DNA of 64,000 bases from Cupriavidus sp. UYMMa02A (GCA_001725945.1 LRMT01000205.1:1-64000); one strand, 5' to 3'; positions 17,171 to 26,824 are shown, counted from the first letter of the stretch. A program made the numbers and translations. Notes: generated by a model from the letters alone, not told the origin.

Positions 17171-17310
17171 TACGACGACCTTGGCGGCATGGGCCAACGG
17201 AAAGCGGAAGACGTGACGATTATTGCATCCAACCGGCCGCGAAGGATGCTCCTGGCTTGTAAGATAAGGCTGTTATGAGTCGCAGGAGGGGGCCACAGTG
17301 AGACCTATGA

Positions 17311-17960
17311 ATGAAAACAAAATCGTCGTGGAAAGGGCGCGCAGTCTGGCTCGTCGCATTTGTAGCGGCTTTTATTGCGGTCAAATCATACAGGCAGCAT
17401 TTGGCAGACAATGAAGCGTTCGTTCAGGGTGCTGCGAAAGTCGAAACAGACATGCGCGATATGCAAGCTCAAGTCGCACAGGAACACCCTGAAAAGCCAC
17501 TCCAAGAGGCTATGCAGGAGGCTGCAACTGAAAAGAGCCGAGCGAAGCTGTCAGGTTCTGAGGGCGCTAAAAAAGCCGACGAAGCTGCCGGCCAGTTCCT
17601 TGGCTACTACCTAGTCAACGTGCGAGCACGAGCTGACTACTGCAAAGCGCAAGGCGTAGACCTTAGCCCGTTTGTTGAGGCATTTACGCGACACAATGCT
17701 ACTCTCTATGCAAAGAGCCGCGTGATTAACGCACGTGGCCGTACTCAGCCGACAAGCTTGAAGAAATGTCGTATGCGCAGATGCAGCACAGTTTCGAGCG
17801 CGCGATTCAAGACGCGGTGACTGACGTTGCCACTCGGAACAACACGAGCGTCGCAGCTGTGTGTCAGGGGTTCGCGGACCACCCTGAGGATGCTGTACAG
17901 CAACTTGACCTGTCTCGCGTCAATCCCGCGCTATACGAAGCTCTAACAAACGCGCAGTAG
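17311..17960 (+). CDS. membrane-anchored hypothetical protein, one frameshift
   Basis: About 215 residues bridging a frameshift near 17745. A basic start (MKTKSSWKGR) leads into one membrane helix (AVWLVAFVAAFIAV), so it is an N-terminally anchored or secreted protein. A long polar helical region (residues 30-90) is followed by VNVRARADYCKAQGVDL and, in the next frame, MQHSFERAIQDAV. No family is recognised. It stands alone between the divergent Ku operon and leader copy D. Confidence 0.55.
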
Positions 17961-18150
17961 GCGCTGTCGGCCGGTGGGCTCTCCAGCAGCCCACGCAGCA
18001 CAGAACACCGGCCGGTTCTAGCTTCAAACTTGGCTACCTGGTCGGGACCGCTGGCAAATGCCAGAGGCGGACATGCTGGACGCGTTGAACGCAGACTGTC
18101 ATTCACGCATGGCCACCTCGCCGGCGGCAAGACTTTGAGAACGCCTGCAG

Positions 18151-18638
18151 TTGAGCGTCTCCCTCCGCTGCGCTACGGGCCGGGCTCTCGTGCTACGCAT
18201 CGAGCTCCGCTAACGCGGATCTCGCCCCCTTCGGGCTTCCATCCCTGACGCCTCCGCGCCTGATGGCGCTGCGCGCTCCCGCTTGCCGCGGCCTGCGGCC
18301 GTCTCCAGCGCCGCTCGCGGCGATGGAGCGCAGACCCGGAGCGGGTCCGCGCCGTGGTGCCGGTGTCGCGGAAATCGCTGTCGTCGCGATCGCCTTTTCC
18401 CTTTCGTCCTAAGCGCGTTGCCTCTGCCCTTCGGTCCGCCTCTTTCCGTCGCATAGCACTGGACCTGGCCAGCACAAGGGTTCGCTTCGCCACGTCCTCA
18501 CCGTTCGGTGCTCGCCTGACGGCTGCGCTCCGCATGCGGCCTCCGGGCGTGCCCTTGCACTGTCCAGGCCCAGTGCTCTTATGCGCCGAGCGGCTCCGAA
18601 GAGCAGAAGCAACAGGACGAAAGGGAAAGGGCAAAACC
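18151..18638 (+). ncRNA. long leader repeat, copy D (rearranged middle)
   Basis: The first ~120 bases match the other leader copies closely (GTCTCCCTCCGCTGCGC, the GAGCTCCGC-TAAC-GCGGATCTC stem, CCTTCGGGCTTCCATCCCTGACG), and the late block CTCACCGTTCGGTGCTCGCCTG with the following GCTGCGCTCCGC is present. The middle differs: the CCGGCC palindrome is replaced by other stems (CAGCGCCGCTCGCGGCG; GACCCGGAGCGGGTC). Keeping two ends while the middle hairpins change is what a structured RNA family would show. It runs directly into the gene at 18639. Confidence 0.5.
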
Positions 18639-18988
18639 ATGATCGCGACGACCATCCGCAACACCGACACCACCAACACGCGGGCTTTCCCCCCGCACCC
18701 CCCGAGGCTCACCAAAGAGCAGTTGTCACGCAAATGCGCGGCTTGGCGATTCGCGCCGAATACGCGCTGTCGCGCGCCATCGCTGAAGCGGACCCGGCTG
18801 ACGAAGATGCGCAACTGAGCTTGGAAATCGCCGTGCTACAGGCCGAGTTTCTTGGGTCTGCCGATTGGAAGAACGAGCAAGCGGCCCTTCCGATCATGTT
18901 TGCCGACGAACCCGAACTGCTGCGCGCATGGGCCGAAGGCCAATACCGCGCCGCAATGGCAGCACTCGAAGTGCGCCAAGGACTTTGA
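18639..18988 (+). CDS. hypothetical protein behind leader D, one frameshift
   Basis: ATG at 18639; the reading MIATTIRNTDTTNTRAF shifts frame in the C-rich run near 18700 and continues MRGLAIRAEYALSRAIAEADP to GQYRAAMAALEVRQGL, about 116 residues. Helical, acidic second half. No family recognised. It heads an accessory operon with the lipoprotein and DUF932 genes. Confidence 0.5.
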
Positions 18989-19023
18989 CGCGCCACCCTG
19001 TCAACTCAGTGAAGGAGAACGAA

Positions 19024-19496
19024 ATGCAAAGCAAGAAGTGTCTGGCTCTCGCCATCGCCCTGTCTGTGCTGACGACGGGATGCGCCACCAGCAATGCTTC
19101 GCCCAACGTCTACCGCACGGGCGAAACCATGCAGGCCGGCACCGCCGAGCCTGTCACGGTGACGCGCGTTCGCCCTATCGCGATTGTCGATGGGGGTGGT
19201 ATCCACAGCGCCCTGTGCCGCAACTGGTGGGCGCTGGCCTTGCTGCGCTGCTTGCCTATGGGACGGTTGGGAACGGCAACGGCCGATTTGCGGCTGCCGC
19301 ACTTGCCACGCCGATCGGGGCAATTGCGGCCCAACAGGTGTCTCAAGCCACGTCGCGACGTCCTGGACTCGAAATCATCGCCAGCACCGACAGCGGGCGC
19401 CGCGTAGTGGTCGTGCAAGACGCTGACGAAACTTTCGCGAATGGCGAACGCGCATTCCTGATCTGGACACCCGGCGGCACTCGCATCAGCCGCTGA
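19024..19496 (+). CDS. glycine-zipper lipoprotein, one frameshift
   Basis: Starts MQSKKCLALAIALSVLTTGC, a signal peptide ending in a lipobox-like LTTGC, so the protein should be a lipoprotein. A frameshift near 19200 is needed; beyond it a small hydrophobic, Gly/Ala-rich segment (LAALLAYGTVGNGNG, then AAALATPIGAIAAQQV) resembles the glycine-zipper of SlyB-like outer-membrane lipoproteins. A strand-rich end follows (RRVVVVQDADETFANGERAFLIW). Good AAGGAGAACGA ribosome site. Confidence 0.7.
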
Positions 19497-19544
19497 CGCA
19501 AGACATAACCACAACGAAGAAACTCACTCTCATAGGAAACCATC

Positions 19545-20395
19545 ATGCATCTGTCGACCCGCTTTGCCCGCCACGCCCCCTCGCTGCAATCCGATACGCC
19601 GCTCAGTGACGACCAGATCCGTAGCGTGGCGCCGTCGATTTTCTCCGAGGACAAGCACGAAAGCCGTTCGGAACGCTATACCTACATCCCCACCATCACT
19701 GTGCTGAACAAGTTGCGCGCCGAAGGCTTTCAGCCCTTTATGGTGTGCCAGACGCGCGTACGCAACGAAAACAAGCGCGAGCACACGAAGCATATGATTC
19801 GGCTGCGCCACGCCAACCAGATCGATGCACGCGAGGCAAACGAAATCATTCTGCTGAACTCGCACGATGGATCGAGCAGCTATCAGATGATGGCCGGGAT
19901 GTTTCGCTTCGTGTGCAAGAACGGACTTGTTTGCGGCAATGTGCTGGAGGACGTGCGGGTTCCGCACAAGGGCAACATTGCGGACGAAGTGGTACAGGGC
20001 GCCTATGACGTGCTGGACGGCTTCGACCTGATCCGAGAAGTAAGGGAAACGCTCCAACACACGCAGCTCGACCACGGCGAACAACAGGCTTTTGCGCGTG
20101 CTGCGTTATCCCTGCGCTATGAGCCGAAGGACACCGATGACGGTGTGACGGACGTGGTGGCCACGCCAGTCACTGAGCGCCAGATTCTGCAGCCCAAGCG
20201 CCACGACGACATTGCCGGCGATCTCTGGACGACTTTCAACGTAGTTCAGGAGAACATGATTCGCGGCGCTTGCGTGGCCGATCGGCGAACGGCCGCCGGA
20301 TGCAGACCCGGCCAGTGCAGGGTATCGACCAAGGTATCAAGCTGAATCGCGCGCTTTGGGTCTTGGCCCAAGAGATGCAGAAGCTCAAAGGCTAA
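19545..20395 (+). CDS. DUF932 (DUF945)-family plasmid protein, one frameshift near the end
   Basis: About 283 residues. The family pattern is clear: SERYTYIPTITVLNKLRAEGF, CQTRVRNENKREHTKHMIRLR, LLNSHDGSSSYQMMAGMFRFVCKNGLVCG, then GNIADEVVQGAYDVL and the C-terminal TTFNVVQENMIRG. A frameshift near 20270 replaces the true end; in the other frame it continues RTRPVQGIDQG to LAQEMQKLKG at 20395. DUF932 proteins are common on plasmids and integrative elements, with unproven function. Confidence 0.85.
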
Positions 20396-20465
20396 GGGGC
20401 GGAACTGGCTGGCGCCGGCAAGGCGCTGGCCAGCAAGCAAAACCAATCACCAAGGGAGAGTAGCG

Positions 20466-20705
20466 ATGCAAACAAGGACGATAACAGCAGAGGATTTTCG
20501 CAATGGCGCGCGCGAAGTTGTCTTGAATGCGCTCGACGCCTATATGCGCGAAATGACGGAGTGCGACAACGCACGTGGGGCGCGCGACAGCGACTTACCT
20601 GCACTATTCTCGACCCTCGACGCACACATGGATCGCGTCGCAGCTCGCATCAACGATCCGGAGAGCCAGGAAGTAGGATCGGCGTTTCTTACAGTCACTG
20701 TGTAG
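20466..20705 (+). CDS. small hypothetical protein
   Basis: 79 residues, MQTRTITAEDFRNGAREVV..., with AAGGGAGAG upstream of the ATG. Helical with an acidic middle. It follows the DUF932 gene by 70 bases and is probably co-transcribed. No family recognised. Confidence 0.55.
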   Translation: MQTRTITAEDFRNGAREVVLNALDAYMREMTECDNARGARDSDLPALFSTLDAHMDRVAARINDPESQEVGSAFLTVTV

Positions 20706-20804
20706 TCGGCTGGTCGGCGTCAGTAAGGCGCTGGCTAGCTAGCAAGGTCCGAAGCGGCCAGCGCCAGGCTGACACCTGACACTGCCCGCTTCAGACCTTG
20801 GGCA

Positions 20805-21040
20805 AGTGGTCGGACGCTCCCGGGGCTCCGCCCCGCCGCTTGGCGCCCCCGCTCCGCGCCATAGGCGCTGCGCGCTTCGCTTGCCCACAATGCGCATGCC
20901 CGCTTTGGCGGCCCTGCGCAAGTCGGCTACAGAGGCCTTCGCACCTCCCGGTGCTGCGCGCTACCGCTTGCCTCGGGCTACGCCCTCCTCCGGCCTGCAT
21001 GGCAGGCATGGACTAGGGGCTTCCGCCCCGAATTGAGGCG
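20805..21040 (+). ncRNA. degenerate leader-like repeat, copy F
   Basis: Shares short blocks with the leader family in the same order (CGCTGCGCGCTTCGCTTGCC; CACCTCCCGGTGCTGCGCGCT; CCGGCCTGCATGGCAGGC) but lacks the 5' stem. No gene is supported between 20706 and 21070. Confidence 0.35.
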
Positions 21041-21070
21041 TCTGAGGGCCGCGCTTAACACGTATATGCC

Positions 21071-21607
21071 TTAAGTGCCGGCTCGACGTTGCTGAGCCCA
21101 GTCCGCAAGGATTGCCAAGCGCTCCGGCGAACTGCGCCAGGCTTTGGCAATCCCGTATTTCGCCGCATCCATTTCGTCCGACAAAGTAGCAAGCTGTACC
21201 ACCACCTCTTGCTCGAGCGCAGCAAGATCCGCGGCTGTTATCAGGCTCTTGTTTGCAGCGGTGCGGCCCGGTGTTCCGAAAGCCCCAAGCGTGGCGCGCG
21301 AGTCTATACCCCGGCCCAACAGGCGTTGGGCAGAGCGCAGTGCCACCGTTGGGGTGATATCGAGTCCGCTGGCCGTAAGGCTTCGCACGACCAGACCGCG
21401 TTTCTCCCGCTTCACAGCGGCAGCAACATCGGCCCCGCAGCGAGCCGCGGCCAGCAACATTAACTGCGAAACGACATCCGGCTCGGGCAGGACTGCCCTC
21501 CCTGCACTGTCGCGGCCAATGCGAAGCATCGTTGCTGTGAGAGTCGCATAGGCGGCACGAACGTCCGCTTCGAACTGGGGCGCATAGTAGGCCTCGATGG
21601 CTAACAC
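21071..21607 (-). CDS. hypothetical alpha-helical protein
   Basis: 178 residues, intact, MLAIEAYYAPQFEADVRAAY..., almost entirely helical, with a Leu/Ala-rich N-terminal third and a basic end (WAQQRRAGT). No cysteines beyond one, no signal, no membrane helix. An AT-rich promoter region (ACACATATATATTTTAG) lies just upstream at 21605-21620. I do not recognise the family. It is isolated on the minus strand among plus-strand operons. Confidence 0.6.
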   Translation of the reverse strand: MLAIEAYYAPQFEADVRAAYATLTATMLRIGRDSAGRAVLPEPDVVSQLMLLAAARCGADVAAAVKREKRGLVVRSLTASGLDITPTVALRSAQRLLGRGIDSRATLGAFGTPGRTAANKSLITAADLAALEQEVVVQLATLSDEMDAAKYGIAKAWRSSPERLAILADWAQQRRAGT

Positions 21608-22356
21608 ATATATATTTTAGGCATCGAAAAGACTATGAAAAGAAAACAAAAGCCTAAAGCCAGGGCACGCGCTGCATCTTCACGAGCCACGTCGAACACC
21701 ATGCGCATGTGCCGCACCAGGTTTCTTTACTTTCACCCAAGAGCGGGTCGCGGCGGGCCGATTATCCAACCCGCATGGCATGCAGTCGCTTGGCCGGATC
21801 AAGGTGAAGCGCAAGCGCGAAGTACCACGAAGACTTCACCACCGACGCGTACATGTCAGCGGCGTCCTGGTGGGCGTCAGCATTCCATGCAACCCATTGA
21901 GTTATTGGGCATTTGCGCGGCACCACCCCGCATCGGCGAATGCAAACACGCTTGTCAAGACTGGGCAAGCAGATTTCTTCCCATACAATGCGGAACAGGT
22001 CCCCAGCAGTCTGCCAGGCCTAGTGCGGGTATGAGCGGGGGATTGGGCCGGAGGCGGGGCAGCGTTGCAGCGCCACCCCTCTCCTAGATCCACTTTTACG
22101 TAACTGATATGTCTGTAAAAGTGTTTGTCCAAGCTGTTGAAGCAGTAGCGCATCTAGTGGATGCCGTTGCGCTACTTTGGTCCCTCTTCGGAGGGTAACC
22201 CCTTACCCGCCCGGTTAGCCCCGGGCGGCCTTGAGGCCAGTTGCGAAATTCGCAACGTGCTCATTTTTGAGGATCGAGAGGAGAAAGTAAAGCGTTTCTC
22301 TTGATTGTGTAAAGCCCATCACCCCTCGCCTAATCCATCAGCGCCAGTTCATTTAG
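21608..22356. other. region without a clear gene; a possible decayed fragment
   Basis: Minus-strand frames at 21762-21968 contain a protein-like stretch (ITQWVAWNADAHQDAADMY, then SSWYFALALHLDPAKRLHAMRVG) that looks like the C-terminus of a small gene, but its start is broken. The plus-strand reading at 21635-22087 has an atypical composition and is probably its shadow. Hairpins: GTAGCGCA...TGCGCTAC (22150-22178) and CCCGCCCGG-TTAG-CCCCGGGCGG (about 22206-22229), the latter perhaps a terminator. Confidence 0.35.
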
Positions 22357-22875
22357 GGCGTCTCCCTCCGCTGCGCTCCGGGCCGGGCTCTCGTGCTGCG
22401 CATCGAGCTCCGCTGGCGCGGATCTCGCCCCCTTCGGGCTTCCATCCCTGACGTCTCCGCGCCTGCCGGCGCTGCGCGCTGCTGCTTGCCAGGGCTGCGC
22501 CCTTCCGGCCTGCAGGCCGGCGATGGTCACGCGAGCTGCGCCCGCTGAGGCGCTCGCCGCGCGGCGTTTTCTTTCCGCAGCTGGCCCCGCCTTGCCTCCG
22601 TTCCCCCGTTCATCGCCCTTTCCCGCGACCAGGTAGCCAACGCACGGCCATCGAGCAAGGGCCGCTGTCGCTGAAATCCTCACCCGTTCGGTGCTCGCCT
22701 GCGGCTGTGCTCCGCGTGCGGCCTCCGGTTTCTCCCTTGCTCGCTGTCCGCGCGCCGGCTCCCCTCAACGCGGGACGATGAACTCAAGGGAACGGCGGCA
22801 AAGCTCAGAACGAGCCAGCCGCTCCAAGAAAACCCTCTACGACGGGACTCCGAATCTTAGGGCCCGGTAGCTGAA
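22357..22875 (+). ncRNA. long GC-rich leader repeat, copy C
   Basis: Full-length copy, almost identical to copy B 12 kb away; the differences fall mainly in loops and linkers (stem loop TGGC instead of TGTC). It ends 11 bases before the ATG of the 59-residue gene at 22886, the shortest leader-to-gene distance, so the shared end TAGGGCCCGGTAGCTG lies just upstream of the ribosome site. Confidence 0.55.
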
Positions 22876-22885
22876 AGGAAGAACT

Positions 22886-23065
22886 ATGGAAATTTACGCT
22901 GGTTTTGTCCGTACTCAGGACGGCGAAGCACTGACGTTCCATGTTTGCGTTCCTGCAGGGGCAACGGCGGATGAGCGCGACGCTGCAGCCTTCCGCGCCA
23001 TGAAGGAGCAGTTCAACGACCGTCGCCGCTTCATCGAGCCGGCAGTTGGTCTGGTTCTGGTCTGA
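22886..23065 (+). CDS. 59-residue hypothetical protein behind leader C
   Basis: MEIYAGFVRTQDGEALTFHV... to RRFIEPAVGLVLV, with AAAGGAAG just upstream. A likely strand-helix-strand fold. It begins right after the long repeat, in the position that larger genes occupy behind the other copies. No family recognised. Confidence 0.6.
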   Translation: MEIYAGFVRTQDGEALTFHVCVPAGATADERDAAAFRAMKEQFNDRRRFIEPAVGLVLV

Positions 23066-23093
23066 GGTTCAGAGCTTCTCAGGGGAGACGGGT

Positions 23094-23539
23094 ATGGAAA
23101 GACCGTAGATGCTGTCACGCAGGATAACGAACGTCGCAAGGCGCTTGTCACGATGATCCAGCACCAAACCGGATGCTCGCGCGCTATCGCTGAGGATGCA
23201 TTTGCCAGGACTGGCAGTTTCGATATGGGCGTGGTTTGGGCGAGCACGACGTTGCGCCAATTCATGACGCCGAGCCTGCAGCAGTTGAGCGCGTACTTGC
23301 GTGCTGGTGGCTTGCGCGTCCGTAAGACGAGCCCATGCGAGGCAGGCGCCGACGCGGAAATTGAAGTAACCACAAAGGTATGGGTGCAGGTAGGTGCATC
23401 GTACATGCAGGTGAACCGCTGGACTGACGGAGGACAGGCCGTGCAGCACTACATGCTGCGCCCGCGAACCATGATGCATATGGCATCGATGCTGGAGGAC
23501 GTTCGACTGGCAAAGAAAGACGCTCGCTCGCGGGCCTGA
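23094..23539 (+). CDS. hypothetical protein, frameshift near its start
   Basis: The likely start is ATG 23094 (MERP..., GGGGAGAC upstream), with one base missing before VDAVTQDNERRKALV; from 23153 the frame is open (MIQHQTGCSRAIAEDAF) to 23539. About 148 residues. The middle has a strand-rich segment (VWVQVGASYMQVNRW). No family recognised. Same direction as, and 40 bases ahead of, the DGQHR gene. Confidence 0.5.
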
Positions 23540-23579
23540 CAAATAGAACACCCGACGGTAAAAATTATTGGAGAGAACA

Positions 23580-25193
23580 GTGGCAACGAAGACCTGTGTT
23601 ATCGCCCTCGATCGGACCTTTCTGACTGGTGAAGGCCTTGTCGACAAGGGGCATGTTGTGTCAACTCATTCCGAGGAGCACACCGCGCGCGAGAAGGCTG
23701 AGAAGTGCAATAAGGCAACTCGGGCTTCGGCCGCAAAGCCGTTCTTCGGAGTGGTCACCGCCGAGGGCGTTGCTCGCGGTGATGCGCGCCCTGACTTGGC
23801 AGATCAATGTGTCGCCGCGAAGTTTGACGCCGACGCTGTCTTCACGATGAAGTGCATTCTTCATCCTGGGTGGACCGGCGGCAAGGAGGTCACTGATGAG
23901 GAGATCGGCTGGCGCCTCGAAGCATTGCAGTTGACAGTCGATGAGCTGCGCGACCGTTACGAAGACCGCGCGCGCGAGGAACTGGACGCAATGTTTGTCA
24001 ATCGCATCGCACTCGCCGAGAGCCAGGCGCGCGTGCGCGCGGTTGGCGAGCTCCTCACCGCGGAACGTAGCGAATTCACGTACACGTTTCCAGCCGTTGC
24101 AGGCATGCAAGCCGGGCGTGCCTACTACGCGGCGCAAGTCCCCTACTCCGCGCTGGTTCGACTCTTCCGATTCGACGAAGAGGACACGGTTCCTGCCCAC
24201 CTCCGAGCACAGCGCTCCCTTAATGAGCGGCGCGCAGAAGCTATCGGCGAATACCTGGTGGAGAACCCCGAGGCTACGTCTTGCCGGCAATCACCGCCAG
24301 TGTTTCAGCTGAGATGTCATTTGAGCCGTGTCAGTCTCCGGCGCCGGAGGCCGCATCGGGCTGCTGCATATCCCGATGGACGCCACGCTGCTGATCAACG
24401 ATGGCCAGCACCGACGCAAGGGCATTGAGCACGCATTGCTGCGGAATCCAAGGCTTCGCGACGAGACCATCACTGTGACCATCTTCTTCGACCAAGGTTT
24501 GGAGCGAAGCCAGCAGATGTTTGCGGATATCAATGGCAAGCAGGTGAAGCCGTCTTCGGCCATTAATGCACTGTACGACCGTCGCAATCCGTTCAATGCT
24601 TGGGTGCTCTCTGTAATCGGCATGGTGCCGGAGATCGGCCCTCGCATCGATGTGGAGAATTCCAGCGTTCCGGCCAAGTCTTACAAACTTTGGAGCCTGG
24701 TGGCCTTCAAGAAATTCCTTTCGCTGCTGACGGGCCTTACCGAGAAGAACATTGCAGATGTCGACGCTGAGCGCCTCCACGCGATTGACGACTTTCTGCT
24801 GAAGTTCTTTGAGACGTGCGCACGTTTATCCCGAGATGGAAGGCGATGGTAGCAGGCGACATTCCCGCCGCCGATGTGCGAGAGCAATTCGTGATCGGTC
24901 ATGCTGTTTGGCTTGAAGCCCTCGCCGTTTTCGCTAGGCGTGCATTGTTCGCCGGCGGCGCGACTGACGAAGCGATCGTGCGTCCGGATGCAGCAATGTG
25001 GGACAGGATGGAAGCACTGAGCAAGGCTGATCCTCGCAAGGAGTCCTTGATGTGGGCAGGTCGATGTGTGGTGCTCGGCAAGATGCAGAAGACCAGCGAT
25101 GGGGTGAAGGGCACGGCATCGAAGCTGCTGACACTTGCAAACGTCTCGCTCCCTAGTGAGATGCGTGAGTTGGAGCGACGCTTGGATGCTTGA
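23580..25193 (+). CDS. DGQHR-domain (DndB-like) protein with extra N-terminal region, two frameshifts
   Basis: About 538 residues from the GTG at 23580 (GGAGAG upstream), bridging frameshifts near 24280 and 24825. The first ~165 residues are an unrecognised, partly helical region. From about residue 168 (TFPAVAGMQAGRAYYAAQV) it follows the DGQHR/DndB family: the signature INDGQHRRKGIE, then FFDQGLERSQQMFADIN and NALYDRRNPF. DndB is the regulator of the dnd DNA phosphorothioation genes, but no dndCDE or cognate restriction genes are in the window, so this is a stand-alone family member of unknown role. The N-terminal part might be a separate gene joined by a missed frameshift. Confidence 0.75.
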
Positions 25194-25241
25194 AGGGCAC
25201 CGGAACGCTGCAGAGAAATTTCATAGACCAGGACATCGACA

Positions 25242-25709
25242 ATGCAATCCAATCCTTCGCGTGTATCGCTTGTGCTGATGGCCTGCTCAGGGCTGAAGCA
25301 AGACGTGCCTGCACCGGCCATGGACCTTTACCGCGGCGTGATGTATCAAACGTACCGCGCGAACGTGAAGCCGCATGCCCAGCCGCATGTGGTGATCTTG
25401 TCCGCGCGCCACGGATTCATCGACCCGCAGGGGGTCATTGCCCCCTACGATCAGCGTATGACGGGCACGCGCGCCGACGAGATCCTTGCCCAGCTGGAAG
25501 CCGGGTGCGTACTGAATGCCACGTGGCCAGCTGCACTGGGTTCCGTCCTCTTGGCAGGTGGAGCGCAGTATCGGCGCGTCATGCGCGCAGCCTTGCAATG
25601 GCTGGCCGACCATCGCGGTATTGCTCCAACGAGCATCGCGGAGACACATGGAGGAATCGGACACCAGCGTTCGCAGCTCGGCGCGTTCCTACGAGGTTTG
25701 CCGGCCTGA
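25242..25709 (+). CDS. DUF6884-type protein
   Basis: 155 residues, MQSNPSRVSLVLMACSGLKQD. The start resembles the DUF6884/YaaA-like group: a short strand ending in a conserved Cys-Ser-x-x-K pattern (MACSGLKQ), then APAMDLYRGVMYQTYRAN and a later VILSARHGFIDPQGVIAPYDQRM segment. Function is not established. It follows the DGQHR gene by 48 bases and is probably in the same operon. Confidence 0.7.
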   Translation: MQSNPSRVSLVLMACSGLKQDVPAPAMDLYRGVMYQTYRANVKPHAQPHVVILSARHGFIDPQGVIAPYDQRMTGTRADEILAQLEAGCVLNATWPAALGSVLLAGGAQYRRVMRAALQWLADHRGIAPTSIAETHGGIGHQRSQLGAFLRGLPA

Positions 25710-25781
25710 ATAGGCGACAGAGCATAAGGCTGCAGCTACGCGCCTGCGCCAACTGCGAGTGCAATAGCGGAGATAACGGAC

Positions 25782-26035
25782 GTGGGATACGAGAACCCTC
25801 TTTTGAAACTGCCGGCAGGGAAAGCCTGCTGGCGCTCCCCGACGAACAGCGAGCACCCCTTGAGGCGGTGTTGCGCGAGCTTCGGCATCAAGCCAATGCA
25901 GAAGCAGAGAATGCCTGGCTTCGACGTAAGGGGCCAATGGCTGCCTACTGGCGTGCGGTGGCCACCTATGCGCGGCATACCGCCCACGCGCTCAGTAAGG
26001 CTCACCGGAAGGCGAAATCTTCAGGTTCTACGTAA
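25782..26035 (+). CDS. small hypothetical protein, one frameshift
   Basis: ATG 25782 (MGYENPLLKLPAGK), then a frameshift near 25822 into ESLLALPDEQRAPLEAVL to KAHRKAKSSGST at 26035, about 84 residues. Helical with a Tyr/Trp-containing amphipathic helix (MAAYWRAVATYARHTAHAL) and a basic end. No family recognised. Followed by a clear terminator, so it ends the operon begun near 22.9 kb. Confidence 0.5.
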
Positions 26036-26110
26036 GACATCCTGCTCCCGGCACGAGCATGCTGGCCAGGATGAGGACTGGTTTCATGTAGCGAGAAGTG
26101 AGAGTGTTAA

Positions 26111-26136
26111 GCCCGGCCACGTGCCGGGCATTTTTT
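26111..26136 (+). terminator. rho-independent terminator
   Basis: GCCCGGC-CACGT-GCCGGGC followed by ATTTTTTCG. Clean stem and T-run, 75 bases after the last gene of the accessory block and before the toxin operon. Confidence 0.85.
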
Positions 26137-26232
26137 CGCCGCAACCGTAACTACGGGTAACCACTTTTGCCTTTTTGGCATACCGATCCTACAATGTATA
26201 TAAACCGAAAACGGCATTTCGGAGGTACAAAA

Positions 26233-26532
26233 GTGCCCGAACTCGAACTGATTAGCAGCTCCACGCTGAAGGAGCTTGCAGACACCGGTGCAGTGCACGA
26301 CGCGGTGATCGTGCCTGCTTCAGATGGCTTTTTCATCACCGTTAAATGTGGGCAGGAGCAGCAGGCTGCACAACGAGTCGTGCAGGCCCGACGTGGCCAC
26401 GTGCGGCGCTTCAAAACGATCGATGCGGCGGCAAAGGCCCTGCGAGGCTTTGGATTGCTCCGGGCCGAGCTGGACCTTTCTAGGCTAGAACCGGACGATA
26501 TCTCGTCCGCGAAGGTTCCTGTTCCTCTTTAA
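26233..26532 (+). CDS. small first gene of the zeta-toxin operon
   Basis: 99 residues from the GTG at 26233, chosen for the strong GGAGGT 6 bases upstream; an ATG at 26194 lacks such a site. Short strands (DAVIVPASDGFFITVK) are followed by a basic segment (RRGHVRRFKTIDAAAKAL), which looks like a small nucleic-acid-binding or partition-associated fold. The plan resembles the ParC-like protein at 205-522 (a strand-rich start, then a K/R-rich phrase before a helix). As first gene ahead of a putative antitoxin and toxin it may be the operon regulator; that is inference. Confidence 0.55.
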   Translation: MPELELISSSTLKELADTGAVHDAVIVPASDGFFITVKCGQEQQAAQRVVQARRGHVRRFKTIDAAAKALRGFGLLRAELDLSRLEPDDISSAKVPVPL

Positions 26533-26542
26533 GGAGAGCACC

Positions 26543-26824
26543 ATGATTCACGGGATCAACGACGACACCGCGGTGCAGTACGAATGTGCTGCGGAGATCC
26601 TCAATACGATGATCGCCATCAACACCAGCGAGCTTGCCGAAGAGGAAGCCAAGACCCGCCCCAGCAAAGCGCGCATTGCCAAGCTTACGACCCAACGTGA
26701 GCGCCTTACGCTTGAGCGCCGGCAGCTGGATCCCGACAACCGGGAAGCTATTGAGCACGTCTACACCGACTACGCTCCGTTGGTAAAAGAAAAACTCGAT
26801 CTCGTACCCAGTTTGGCTAAATGA
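26543..26824 (+). CDS. putative antitoxin of a zeta-type toxin
   Basis: 93 residues, MIHGINDDTAVQYECAAEIL, fully helical with charged repeats (SELAEEEAKTRPSKARIAKL). Its stop overlaps the toxin start as ATGA. Size, helical nature and position match epsilon-like antitoxins of zeta/PezT kinases, but I see no direct sequence identity to epsilon. Confidence 0.6.
   Translation: MIHGINDDTAVQYECAAEILNTMIAINTSELAEEEAKTRPSKARIAKLTTQRERLTLERRQLDPDNREAIEHVYTDYAPLVKEKLDLVPSLAK

Noticed and set aside
21635-22087. 150-codon plus-strand frame
   Set aside because: Unnatural Arg/Pro/Ser-rich composition; the minus strand of the same segment gives a more protein-like sequence, though broken.
23580-25193. A dnd phosphorothioation or restriction locus
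   Set aside because: Only the DGQHR/DndB-like protein is present; dndA, C, D, E and the dptFGH restriction genes are absent from the window.
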